Assembly (NCBI RefSeq): GCF_002261215.1 | Contig: NZ_NEVS01000004.1 | Coordinates: 3,100,001-3,164,000, forward strand | Direction of reading: 5' to 3' | DNA from: Bordetella genomosp. 11 | GTDB lineage: Bacteria > Pseudomonadota > Gammaproteobacteria > Burkholderiales > Burkholderiaceae_B | DNA: 64,000 nt | In this document: piece by piece, positions 56,331-64,000 of the stretch | How positions within the stretch are numbered: the first letter of the stretch is position 1 | Layout of the letters: the number at the start of each line of letters is the position of its first letter | The notes under the pieces: generated by a model | What the model was told of the DNA's origin: nothing | The model's input: only the letters and a program-made list of their open reading frames with translations | Databases searched by the model: none | Translations under genes and position numbers: made by a program

Positions 56331-57293
56331 ATGGCTACCCTACCCACCCACTGGCTGCTCCTTATCGTCAGCCTTCCGACCGCGGGCGCAACGGCGCGCA
56401 TGCGGATATGGCGCGCGGTCAAGATGCTGGGCGCCGTGCCGTTGCGAGATGGCGCATATCTTCTTCCGGCGGACGCCGAGCAAGCCGGGCAATTCAGGGC
56501 ACTGGCCGGCGAGGCCAGGCAGGACGGCGGGCAGGGATGGGTGTTGCAGGTGCTCGCGCAAGACCAGGACGAGACGACTGCCTTGCAGGCGCTGTTCGAC
56601 CGCTCCGAGGACTATGCGGCCTGGCTTTCCGGATTGGCCGAGGCACGCCTATCTCTGTCCAAGGTCCCGGCCGCGGAACTTGCCCGCTCGCTACGCCGCC
56701 ACGAACGTGCCTACGAGGCAATTCGCAGGATCGACTTCTTTCCGACCGCGGCGTCCGCAAGCGCGCAAGCGCAATGGCGCGACTTTTCCAATGCTGTGGA
56801 CGCCATTCTGTCGCCCGGAGAGCCGCATGCGGCCATCGGCAGTATTCCAAGGCGCGACCCGATGCGCCATCAGGGCCGGGTTTGGGCGACCCGCCGCCAT
56901 CTTTGGGTGGATCGCGTCGCCTGCGTGTGGCTGATCCAGCGCTTTATCGATACGGGTGCGCGCTTCCTCTGGCTGGACACCCCCGCCGATTGCCCGGCGG
57001 ATGCGCTGGGCTTCGACTTCGATGGCGCGACCTTTACCCACGTGGGCGACCGGGTGTCCTTCGAAGTACTGACGGCCAGCTTCGGCCTGGATGAAAACAG
57101 GGGCTTGAAACGCCTGGGCGCGATGGTGCATGCGCTGGACGTGGGAGGTGCAACCGTGCCAGAGGCGGCCGGTTTCGAAGCCCTGCTGACGGGGGCCCGC
57201 AAGCGCCTGGACGACGACGACGCCCTCGTGGCGGAAATCGGCGTGGTGCTGGATTCGCTTTACGCCTATTTCTCGAATTCGCGGATGGCGTAG
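56331..57293 (+). CDS. chrB: Chromate resistance protein/regulator ChrB
   Basis: This 320-residue protein has an N-terminal part (LLIVSLPTAGATARMRIWRAVKMLGAV) resembling a winged-helix PaaX-like domain, and a C-terminal ChrB domain starting WATRRHLWVDRVACVWLIQRF with FDGATFTHVGDRVSFEVL. In Ochrobactrum and Cupriavidus ChrB senses chromate and controls chrA. It is first in a plus-strand cluster with chrA 46 bases downstream. The conserved Cys of RVACVWLI and His of THVGD are candidate ligand residues. Confidence 0.92.
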   Translation: MATLPTHWLLLIVSLPTAGATARMRIWRAVKMLGAVPLRDGAYLLPADAEQAGQFRALAGEARQDGGQGWVLQVLAQDQDETTALQALFDRSEDYAAWLSGLAEARLSLSKVPAAELARSLRRHERAYEAIRRIDFFPTAASASAQAQWRDFSNAVDAILSPGEPHAAIGSIPRRDPMRHQGRVWATRRHLWVDRVACVWLIQRFIDTGARFLWLDTPADCPADALGFDFDGATFTHVGDRVSFEVLTASFGLDENRGLKRLGAMVHALDVGGATVPEAAGFEALLTGARKRLDDDDALVAEIGVVLDSLYAYFSNSRMA

Positions 57294-57339
57294 GGACTAT
57301 GGGCGCCTGCCCCCGTCCCTTGGCTTGACGGAGACTTCA

Positions 57340-58542
57340 ATGAACGCATCCCCACCGGCCGATCCTGCGCCGTCCGCCGCCGCGCCGCCGCGATATACGC
57401 TTTGGCAACTGGTCGCCTATTTCGCGCGGCTGGGAACACTGGGTTTTGGCGGCCCCGTGGCGCTGGCCGGCTACATGCACCGCGATCTGGTGGAACGACG
57501 CGAGTGGATCGCGGAAGGCGACTACAAGGAAGGCCTGGCGCTGGCGCAACTGGCGCCCGGGCCGCTCGCGGCGCAGTTGGCGATCTATCTGGGATACGTG
57601 CATTTCCGCATCGTGGGCGCCACCCTGGTAGGCATCGCCTTCGTGTTGCCTTCCTTCCTTATGGTGGTGGCGCTGGGATGGGCGTACACCCGCTTCGGGG
57701 GACTGGATTGGATGCGATCGGTCTTCTATGGAGTCGGCGCCGCGGTGATCGGCATTATCGCCATCAGCGCGTACAAGCTCACCGTCAAAAGCGTAGGCAG
57801 GGACAAGCTGCTATGGGCCGTCTACCTGGTGCTTGCGGCGGTGACGGTTGCCACCGAAACGGAAATCGCATGGCTTTTCCTGGCCGCGGGCATCGTCGTG
57901 TGGTTCCGGCGGGCGCCGCCCAAATGGCTAAGGCAGGGAAACCTTCATTCCGTCGCGGCCACCGCCCTGCCCGCCGTGGGCGGCACGCTGAACACGATCG
58001 ACGCATCCTTGTTATGGCAAATCGGCATTTTCTTCGCCAAGGCCGGGGCCTTTGTCTTCGGCTCCGGGTTGGCGATCGTGCCATTTCTTTATGGCAGCGT
58101 GGTCACGCAGTTCCACTGGCTGAGTGAAAAGCAATTCGTGGATGCGGTGGCGGTTGCCATGATCACGCCCGGACCGGTGGTCATCACCGTGGGCTTCATC
58201 GGATATCTGGTCGCCGGGCTGCCGGGCGCGGTCGTGGCCGCCGGCGCCACGTTTCTACCGTGCTATCTGTTCACCATCCTACCGGCGCCGTACTTCAAAA
58301 AATACGGCAAGGTGCCCGCCATCCTGGCCTTTGTCGATGGCGTCACGGCCGCCGCGGTGGGCGCCATCACGGGGGCGGTGATCGTTCTGGCGCAACGTTC
58401 GATCGTCGATCTTCCAACACTGCTGCTGGCCGCGACCACGGCGGCGCTGCTGCTGCGGTTCAAGAAATTGCCGGAGCCGGCGATCGTGGCGGTTGCCGCG
58501 GCGATCGGGCTGGCGATCTATCCCTTGCTGCATTCCACCTGA
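57340..58542 (+). CDS. chrA: Chromate transporter ChrA, two-domain form
   Basis: This inner-membrane exporter of chromate has 400 residues. It is the long-chain CHR type with two homologous halves: GTLGFGGPVALAGYMHRDLVE with LAQLAPGPLAAQLA in the first, and AFVFGSGLAIVPFLYG with AMITPGPVVITVGF in the second. About ten to twelve hydrophobic helices are visible. ATG 57340 has GGAG six bases upstream; a TTG 15 bases earlier would include that site in the gene. It is followed by a stand-alone ChrB-domain gene. Confidence 0.93.
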   Translation: MNASPPADPAPSAAAPPRYTLWQLVAYFARLGTLGFGGPVALAGYMHRDLVERREWIAEGDYKEGLALAQLAPGPLAAQLAIYLGYVHFRIVGATLVGIAFVLPSFLMVVALGWAYTRFGGLDWMRSVFYGVGAAVIGIIAISAYKLTVKSVGRDKLLWAVYLVLAAVTVATETEIAWLFLAAGIVVWFRRAPPKWLRQGNLHSVAATALPAVGGTLNTIDASLLWQIGIFFAKAGAFVFGSGLAIVPFLYGSVVTQFHWLSEKQFVDAVAVAMITPGPVVITVGFIGYLVAGLPGAVVAAGATFLPCYLFTILPAPYFKKYGKVPAILAFVDGVTAAAVGAITGAVIVLAQRSIVDLPTLLLAATTAALLLRFKKLPEPAIVAVAAAIGLAIYPLLHST

Positions 58543-58603
58543 CTTTTCATGGAGGGCTTGATCGATATATGGACTGAATTGGACATTACCCAAGGAGACG
58601 ATC

Positions 58604-59065
58604 ATGAAATGGATTACCCGAGAGCACCCCAAGATCGACCGAATCGCTTGCCCATGGTTGATTGCCCGCTTTATCGACCAGCAACCGGAATTCCTATACG
58701 TGCCCGCGAACGAAGTGCTGCGCACCGCGAAGGAACGGAACGCGATTCCCTATGACATCCCGGGCGCCGAGCTGTCGCATGTCGGAGACCAGTGCAGCTT
58801 CGATGCCTTCCTGGCCAGGTATGAGCTGGGGCAGGACCCCGCCCTGCAAAAACTGGCGGCCATCGTGCGCGGAGCCGATACATCCCGCCTCGACCTGACC
58901 TTGCAGTCGGGCGGCTTGTACGCCATCTCGCTGGGCCTGTCGAACCTATACCAGGACGACCACCAGATGCTGGAGCACGGGATGGTGATGTACGACGCTC
59001 TCTATGCCTGGTGCCGGTCATGCCAGGATGAAACACACCAATGGCCGCCGCGCATGGCCGCTTGA
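58604..59065 (+). CDS. Stand-alone ChrB C-terminal domain protein
   Basis: This 153-residue protein aligns with the C-terminal domain of the ChrB encoded upstream: HPKIDRIACPWLIARFID corresponds to HLWVDRVACVWLIQRFID, and LSHVGDQCSFDAFLA to FTHVGDRVSFEVLTA. The N-terminal regulatory domain is missing. Extra Cys (ACP, DQCSF, WCRSC) are present. AAGGAG precedes the ATG. Such single-domain forms accompany chromate transporters in several bacteria, and the biochemical role is unclear. Co-transcription with chrBA is likely. Confidence 0.88.
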   Translation: MKWITREHPKIDRIACPWLIARFIDQQPEFLYVPANEVLRTAKERNAIPYDIPGAELSHVGDQCSFDAFLARYELGQDPALQKLAAIVRGADTSRLDLTLQSGGLYAISLGLSNLYQDDHQMLEHGMVMYDALYAWCRSCQDETHQWPPRMAA

Positions 59066-59245
59066 TATGGGCGAGCGCCCCTCCGGATAGGTCGCCGCTT
59101 TACGTCGTTCCCTCATCGTGAAGCGGCCGGCCTTTACCGCGCGGTCCCGCAGCCGTTGCCGGAAGCGCCTTCCGTATCGTCTGTTCCCGACATAAGCGTG
59201 ACGCGGGAGCCACCGTACCGCCGCATGTGTCACCCGGGCTGTACA

Positions 59246-59264
59246 TATCCCCTCCAGGGGGATA
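59246..59264. promoter_or_regulatory. Operator for the CsoR/RcnR-type repressor
   Basis: The inverted repeat TATCCCC-N5-GGGGATA lies 12 bases before the repressor's start codon. G/C-tract sites flanked by AT-rich ends are characteristic of CsoR/RcnR-family operators. It is well placed to control the repressor and rcnA genes. Confidence 0.7.
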
Positions 59265-59275
59265 GCATAGCAAGC

Positions 59276-59554
59276 ATGGATACACCCAATCCCCACCTGC
59301 ACCACGAAACCGTGGCCAAGCGCCTGAAACGGGCTGAAGGACACTTGCGCAGTGTCGTGCAGATGATCGAAGCGCAACGTCCCTGCCTGGATATTGCGCA
59401 GCAACTGCATGCCGTCGAGAAGGCCATTACGCAGGCAAAGCGGATACTCATCCAGGACCACATCGACCATTGCCTGGAAGACGTGGTGGGCGACGTGGAC
59501 AAAGCGCGCCGCCGCACCGTGGACGAGTTCAAGGAAATCACCAAGTACCTGTAG
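59276..59554 (+). CDS. CsoR/RcnR-family metal-sensing repressor
   Basis: This 92-residue all-helical repressor (DUF156) has candidate metal ligands C37 (RPCLDIAQQL), H62 and C66 (DHIDHCLED), the Cys-His-Cys pattern of CsoR. H65 and an N-terminal cluster H7, H9, H10 recall RcnR/DmeR nickel-cobalt sensors. The rcnA exporter gene starts 14 bases downstream, which favours nickel or cobalt sensing over copper. Metal binding should release it from the operator upstream. ATG 59276 begins a normal family N-terminus; the upstream in-frame extension overlaps the operator. Confidence 0.9.
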   Translation: MDTPNPHLHHETVAKRLKRAEGHLRSVVQMIEAQRPCLDIAQQLHAVEKAITQAKRILIQDHIDHCLEDVVGDVDKARRRTVDEFKEITKYL

Positions 59555-59568
59555 GGCACACCCCCAAG

Positions 59569-60753
59569 ATGCTGTCGTTCACCGAGCTTATCCAGCAGGG
59601 CACCAGCCATGCCTGGCTTTTCATTCCCAGCGCCATCGTGCTGGGTGCCTTGCACGGCCTGGAGCCGGGCCACTCCAAGACCATGATGGCGGCCTTCATC
59701 GTTGCCATCCGGGGCACGATAGGGCAGGCGGTCCTGCTCGGCGTCAGCGCCACCGTGTCGCACACCATCATTGTCTGGGGCATCGCCCTGGGCGGCATGT
59801 ATCTATGGCGCGGCGTCGATGCCGAGGCGCTGGAGCCCTACTTCCAGGTCGCTTCCGCGGTAGTGATTATTGCGATCGCGCTGTGGATGTTCATGCGCAC
59901 GTTGAAGGAACAGCGATTGCGGCAGGCGGCCTCGCAGGACCACGATCACCACGGGCATGATCACCACGCCCATTCTCACGATCACGACCACGATCATGGC
60001 CATGCCCACGACGAAAGCCGGCGTATCGATACCGGACACGGCGTGGTCGCGCTGCGTATCCATGAAGCCGGCGCCCCGCCCCGCTGGCGGCTGACGGTGG
60101 AGCGGGGCGCACACTGGCGGGCCGAGGACGTAAGCGTGGAAACGGAAAGGCCGGACGGCGCGAAGCAGCGATTCCGCTTCGCGGCGCGCGATGGCTATCT
60201 GGAATCGGTGGACGAGATTCCGGAACCCCACCAGTTCATGGCCAGGCTGGAACTTGCCCACGGCCATCATGCCCACAGCTACGATGTGGCCTTCGTCGAG
60301 GACGCCCCCAATCAGCATGACCACATTCATGAAGAACTGCGCGGGCTGGACGTGTCGGGGGGCGAGTACCAGGATGCGCACGCGCTGGCGCACGCCAACG
60401 ATATCCGGCGCAGGTTCGCCGACCGCAGGGTCACCAACTGGCAGATTCTCGGCTTCGGACTGACCGGCGGACTGATCCCCTGTCCGGCCGCCATCACCGT
60501 ACTGCTGCTGTGCCTGCAGCTCAAACAGGTGTCCCTGGGGGCGGCCCTGGTGCTGTGCTTTTCCGTGGGGCTCGCCCTGACGCTGGTTTCGGTCGGCGTG
60601 GCCGCGGCCTGGAGCGTCCGGCACGTGACCAAGCGGTATAGCTGGTTTTCCACCGTGGCAAGCCGGGCGCCCTATCTGTCCAGCCTGCTGATCGTCGCGG
60701 TCGGGGTTTACGTCGGTATCCATGGCTGGATGGGTATCGGCGCGATGGCATAA
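59569..60753 (+). CDS. rcnA: Nickel/cobalt efflux protein RcnA with large inserted loop
   Basis: This inner-membrane exporter of 394 residues keeps the RcnA/NicO motifs HGLEPGHSKTMMAAF and SHTIIVWGIALGG, and in the second half GGLIPCPAAITVLLL with FSVGLALTLVSVG. The His-rich loop is at residues 124-147. Behind it is an extra segment of about 120 residues, predicted beta-rich (WRLTVERGAHW, FRFAARDGYLESVDEIPEPHQFMARLEL, landmark HQFMARLEL) and ending in a second His cluster (NQHDHIHEEL). E. coli RcnA is about 274 residues, so the insert enlarges the cytosolic or periplasmic loop. It is coupled to the CsoR/RcnR gene. Confidence 0.92.
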   Translation: MLSFTELIQQGTSHAWLFIPSAIVLGALHGLEPGHSKTMMAAFIVAIRGTIGQAVLLGVSATVSHTIIVWGIALGGMYLWRGVDAEALEPYFQVASAVVIIAIALWMFMRTLKEQRLRQAASQDHDHHGHDHHAHSHDHDHDHGHAHDESRRIDTGHGVVALRIHEAGAPPRWRLTVERGAHWRAEDVSVETERPDGAKQRFRFAARDGYLESVDEIPEPHQFMARLELAHGHHAHSYDVAFVEDAPNQHDHIHEELRGLDVSGGEYQDAHALAHANDIRRRFADRRVTNWQILGFGLTGGLIPCPAAITVLLLCLQLKQVSLGAALVLCFSVGLALTLVSVGVAAAWSVRHVTKRYSWFSTVASRAPYLSSLLIVAVGVYVGIHGWMGIGAMA

Positions 60754-60807
60754 CCCCAAACCCACTTGATCTTTCGGTTTCGAGCGCCCGGATGACTCGC
60801 GAGTCAG

Positions 60808-63591
60808 CTAGAACGTCATCCTGAAGCCAGCGCTTGCCGTCACGGCATAACTGCCAGAGAAATCGGCGTCGGTGCCGAGCTCTCCATAGAGCGCATAGCG
60901 GCCGCCCCAACTGTAATTGCCGCCAACGCCCACGCCGCCCCAAGTACGGCCCAGGCGGCTGTCGACGGGCACGCCGGAGACCTGCACCCGCGTCCCGTCC
61001 AGGAATTCGTGCTTGATGTTGATCACGCCGTAGACGCTGGCCTGGCGCGGCTTGCCGCCGCCGTCGTCCAGGCTGCGCTTGTAGTCCAAGGCCACGCCGA
61101 TCCGGCCCAGCAGGCTGTCACCCTTGTCGCTGTCGACCCGGGCGCCGAACTGATCGTCGAAGCGGTTGAAATCGGTGGACACGTAGCTTAGCTGAGCCTG
61201 CGGGATGATGGCGAAGCCCTCCCTAACGGCAAAGGACTTGCCGGCTTCGATGCTTAGGCCATAGCTGTGCGCGTTATTGCCGTCCTTCAGCTTGCCGGCA
61301 AGGCCGGAACGCAGATCGCTATCGAACCAGGTTGCCTGCGCCTGGGCGTCCACATAGGTACCATCCTTGCCGTACCAGGTCAGGGTCGGGCCCAGGCCAT
61401 AGGCCCTGGTATCGATGCTGCCATTGCCATAGACCGATGAAACATCGGTGTCGGCCGTGCCGTAGTGGACGGTGAAGCCTCCGACCAGGCGCGAATCGCC
61501 CTGCTCGCCGGCCAGGATGCGATCGACGCCGAACTGCGCTTTCCAACTGTCGATATTCTGGTGCTCGCCGGTGGTGGAGAGCGCCGGTTTCAGGTGTGCG
61601 GTGGTGCCTTCCACTCGGGCCCAGACGCCGTTGCGACCGGTGTCCGCCGGATCATATTGACGGTTGCCCACGCGCTGCCGCAAGGTAGGCAGCTGGCTCA
61701 ATGACATCAGCGTATTGGCGTATGCCTCGTAGACCGGCACGCCCGGCTGGTACAGCATGGGGCCGCTCCCGCCATTTGGCGCAACGGCACCTTCGTCCGT
61801 TGGCGCGTCCCCGCCCGCCGAAACCGAAGTGTCGACCGCCTTCAGCGAGGAGCGCAGGTACCAATTGCCATTGCCCTGGTCCTTCTGCAGCACATAGCCG
61901 TAGGCGCCCGCCACCAGGGCCGGCTTACCGGCGATGACATAGTCTCCATTCGCCAAGTCGAATTGGCCAGCGGAGATACCATTCACCTGTACCACCTGGA
62001 TGCCTTGCCGGGTTTGCGCGCCCGAGCCTCCCACGTTCATGACGGTGACTGGCGTGATGCCGGAGGTGGCGCCGGTGATGACCAGGCGATCGGTGGGGGA
62101 TGCGTCGTCGCCCAGCGCAGTCCTGATTTCAAGGTTGCCCCCTTGTCCCGCGTAATCTCCGGCGATTGTCAGGGTCCCGAATCCGCCAGGAGGACCGGGT
62201 GCGATCGTGCCACGATTGGCGGTGGATCCGACTTGGCCGATACCGGTCAGCCGCGCCCCTGCCCACACATTGGCCGGGCCTCCCAATATGCCGTCCACCC
62301 GCAGCGTTCCGGCCTGGACCTCGGTGCTTCCGCTGAATGCCGAGCTATCGCCCGTCAGCGTCAAAGTACCGGCTCCCAACTTGTTAAGGCTTGACGTTCC
62401 CGAAAACGCGGTGCCGATGCCAATGTCGTGTGCGTTCGTGTCGAACCAGGCGCCGCCGGTGTTCACCGACAATGTCGTGAAGCCCTTAAGGAAGTCAGGC
62501 TGGTCGCGGTTCGCGCGCAGGATGCCGCCGTCCAGGTTAAGCACTAGTGGGCCGGTGCCGTCGCCCTTGATGACGGCGCCTGTTTCGAGGATGCCGCGTC
62601 CGGTAGAGTCGCCAGTCAGATTGAGCGTCCCTTGTGCCGTGGACCCGGCAGCGATTCGGACATTGCTGCCGGCTTCCACCAACCCGCCTTTTTGAATGTT
62701 CAACGTGCCGGCGCCATCCCAGCCAACCGCGATGAAATCGGTAGCGCTCAGCGTCGAAGTGTCGGCAGTGCCGCTCGATATGGTGACCGTGCCCGCGCCG
62801 CCGTTAGCGTAGCCGATATAGATAGCCGCGCTCGGATGCAGCGCATCAGGGCCGGCAGTACTCACCGCCGCGCCGTCCCGGACATGCAGCTCGCCGGTGC
62901 CGGCGGCACCCACGTAGATGTTGCCAACAGGGTCCCATAACGATCCGGCGCCGGTGACTGTGACGTGCCCATCGCCGCCCGCATCCAGTCCGATCGAACC
63001 TTGCCCGCTGTGCACTGCGCCGCCATTATCGATGTCGAGGGTCCCACTGCCGCCAGCGCCGATCACAAATGCAGCGCCACTGGAGTTCGTCCAGATCGAT
63101 CCGGGCCCGGAGACCAGCGCCATGCCAGTGCTGCCATTATCGCGGCCGATGGCAACGTTGCTGGTGCTGGTCGCCACACCGCCGCCAAGGACATTGAGCG
63201 TGCCATTGCTGCCCGACTCGACGCCGATCTGGGTCTGGCCGGAGATGGTCAAACCCGAAGCCAGGCCACCGCCGTTGCCGCCCTGGACCGTGACCATTCC
63301 CTGGTCATGGTTGCCGAAGTACGCGTCGTTGACGTTGCCGACCGTGCCACCGGCGTCGATGACCAATGTACCAAGTGCCGTATCGCCAACGACGAGATCA
63401 CCGCCGACAGACCAGTTCGGCGATTGCACACTGGATACGACCGGATCCAGGTTGCCGGAACCCACCACCGATTGCGCGTTCGCGGGTCCCCAGCAGTCGA
63501 CCGCCCACGCCAGCGCGATCGCTGTCGACAAAAGCAGGGGCCGGGATTGCGGCTTGGAATTGAGCTCCGGGGCGGTGTCCTTGTTTGCCAT
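60808..63591 (-). CDS. Autotransporter, AIDA-type repeats
   Basis: This 927-residue type Va protein starts at ATG 63591 (MANKDTAPEL; GAGG five bases upstream) with an N-region, a hydrophobic segment (LLLSTAIALAWAVDCWGPANA) and cleavage near AQSVV. The passenger contains repeats of about 45 residues with GxGSxWtN/D...G..GsGtL.I..GG.V (for example GPGSIWTNSSGAAFVIGAGG and GAGSLWDPVGNIYVGAAG). Passenger-transport repeats and a barrel follow (WARVEGTTAHLKPALSTTGE) ending Arg-Met-Thr-Phe. This is the pertactin-like barrel class. The frame extends 96 codons upstream without signal features. Its function is unknown. Confidence 0.88.
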   Translation of the reverse strand: MANKDTAPELNSKPQSRPLLLSTAIALAWAVDCWGPANAQSVVGSGNLDPVVSSVQSPNWSVGGDLVVGDTALGTLVIDAGGTVGNVNDAYFGNHDQGMVTVQGGNGGGLASGLTISGQTQIGVESGSNGTLNVLGGGVATSTSNVAIGRDNGSTGMALVSGPGSIWTNSSGAAFVIGAGGSGTLDIDNGGAVHSGQGSIGLDAGGDGHVTVTGAGSLWDPVGNIYVGAAGTGELHVRDGAAVSTAGPDALHPSAAIYIGYANGGAGTVTISSGTADTSTLSATDFIAVGWDGAGTLNIQKGGLVEAGSNVRIAAGSTAQGTLNLTGDSTGRGILETGAVIKGDGTGPLVLNLDGGILRANRDQPDFLKGFTTLSVNTGGAWFDTNAHDIGIGTAFSGTSSLNKLGAGTLTLTGDSSAFSGSTEVQAGTLRVDGILGGPANVWAGARLTGIGQVGSTANRGTIAPGPPGGFGTLTIAGDYAGQGGNLEIRTALGDDASPTDRLVITGATSGITPVTVMNVGGSGAQTRQGIQVVQVNGISAGQFDLANGDYVIAGKPALVAGAYGYVLQKDQGNGNWYLRSSLKAVDTSVSAGGDAPTDEGAVAPNGGSGPMLYQPGVPVYEAYANTLMSLSQLPTLRQRVGNRQYDPADTGRNGVWARVEGTTAHLKPALSTTGEHQNIDSWKAQFGVDRILAGEQGDSRLVGGFTVHYGTADTDVSSVYGNGSIDTRAYGLGPTLTWYGKDGTYVDAQAQATWFDSDLRSGLAGKLKDGNNAHSYGLSIEAGKSFAVREGFAIIPQAQLSYVSTDFNRFDDQFGARVDSDKGDSLLGRIGVALDYKRSLDDGGGKPRQASVYGVINIKHEFLDGTRVQVSGVPVDSRLGRTWGGVGVGGNYSWGGRYALYGELGTDADFSGSYAVTASAGFRMTF

Positions 63592-64000
63592 TGGATGCCT
63601 CGCTGCTGTGACATGTATCCCGTGCCGGTCGTACGACACGCTATATGTCGCCGACGCATGCATGGGGACGACCCGCCGTGCCAGGTCGATATTTGCGTGT
63701 TCTGTGGATGTCCGCTGGGCTGTGCACGAGCGCACGAAGGCGACGGCTGCGCGTGGTCGCACGTAGCTTGGGACGGACGGGATCGCGCCGCATGTACCTG
63801 GTTGCGACCGTGGCTGGGTTTTGCTCAGCCGGACAGCAGGTTGCCACATTTTGTAGCCCATAATGCAACATATTGACAATTATTAACAAATAATGCAGCT
63901 GCCTCCGCGAACCGGGCGGCGGATTTGGCGGGCGGGCGGAATGCCCGTTGAGACCTCGCGCTGAAGTCGTCCGGGGACTTTGCTCAAAGGCATGTTGAAA
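63592..64000. other. Region upstream of the last autotransporter
   Basis: No gene is supported in these 409 bases. An AT-rich stretch at 63866-63897 contrasts with the rest and offers minus-strand promoter elements, for example TTGTTA, 18-base spacer, CATTAT. That would give a leader of roughly 260 bases before the autotransporter start. Nothing further is seen to the window end. Confidence 0.45.

Overview
The window is GC-rich and most resembles a chromosome segment of a betaproteobacterium of the Alcaligenaceae (Bordetella/Achromobacter-like). The grounds are the conserved block ilvI-ilvH-ilvC-psd-pssA with rpsO-pnp nearby, a Bug/TctC-type tripartite tricarboxylate binding protein, an MXKDX pentapeptide-repeat protein beside a cytochrome b/molybdopterin oxidoreductase pair, and four large autotransporters. 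This assignment rests on gene content and protein character, not on a database search.

Layout. 1-5 kb: the 3' part of an FAD amine/amino-acid oxidase-like gene, then a glycine-rich autotransporter. 5-11 kb: one minus-strand operon holding a LacI regulator, a binding protein, two permeases, an ABC ATPase and a calcineurin-like phosphodiesterase, headed by a perfect 26-bp palindromic operator. 11-13 kb: a double-domain KaiC-like ATPase with a stand-alone receiver. 13-16.6 kb: a second autotransporter. 16.6-20.5 kb: a DASS anion transporter, a type II haloacid dehalogenase-like enzyme and a histidine kinase without an adjacent regulator. 20.6-22.5 kb: cytochrome b, Tat-exported molybdopterin oxidoreductase and a Met-rich repeat protein closed by a terminator. 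This resembles a periplasmic methionine-oxidation scavenging module. 22.5-27 kb: a Fur-controlled TonB receptor, and an ornithine-cyclodeaminase-family gene with a TTT binding protein.

27-47 kb is mostly core: opgD, an OmpA-like protein without a signal peptide, an orphan PIN protein, threonine ammonia-lyase, pnp/rpsO with an intercistronic hairpin, psd/pssA, ilvIHC with a long leader, a FUSC membrane protein, yaaA, 3-hydroxybutyrate dehydrogenase and a short CPA2 antiporter.

47.3-52.9 kb is an accessory region beginning at tRNA-Ser(CGA). It holds an integrase remnant preceded by four short repeats, small exported proteins (two DUF4189 paralogues, an 85-aa protein with a Cys motif of LprI proteins, a 344-aa exported protein, a lipoprotein and a DUF1311/LprI protein), and a methyltransferase next to its decayed duplicate. 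A third autotransporter follows. 56.3-60.8 kb is a metal-resistance cluster: chrB, chrA, a stand-alone ChrB C-terminal domain, a CsoR/RcnR repressor with its operator, and an enlarged RcnA exporter. A fourth autotransporter closes the window.

The observations I rate highest are the Met-rich scavenger/oxidoreductase module, the tRNA-linked cluster of small exported proteins, the KaiC-receiver pair and the RcnA with a large inserted domain.
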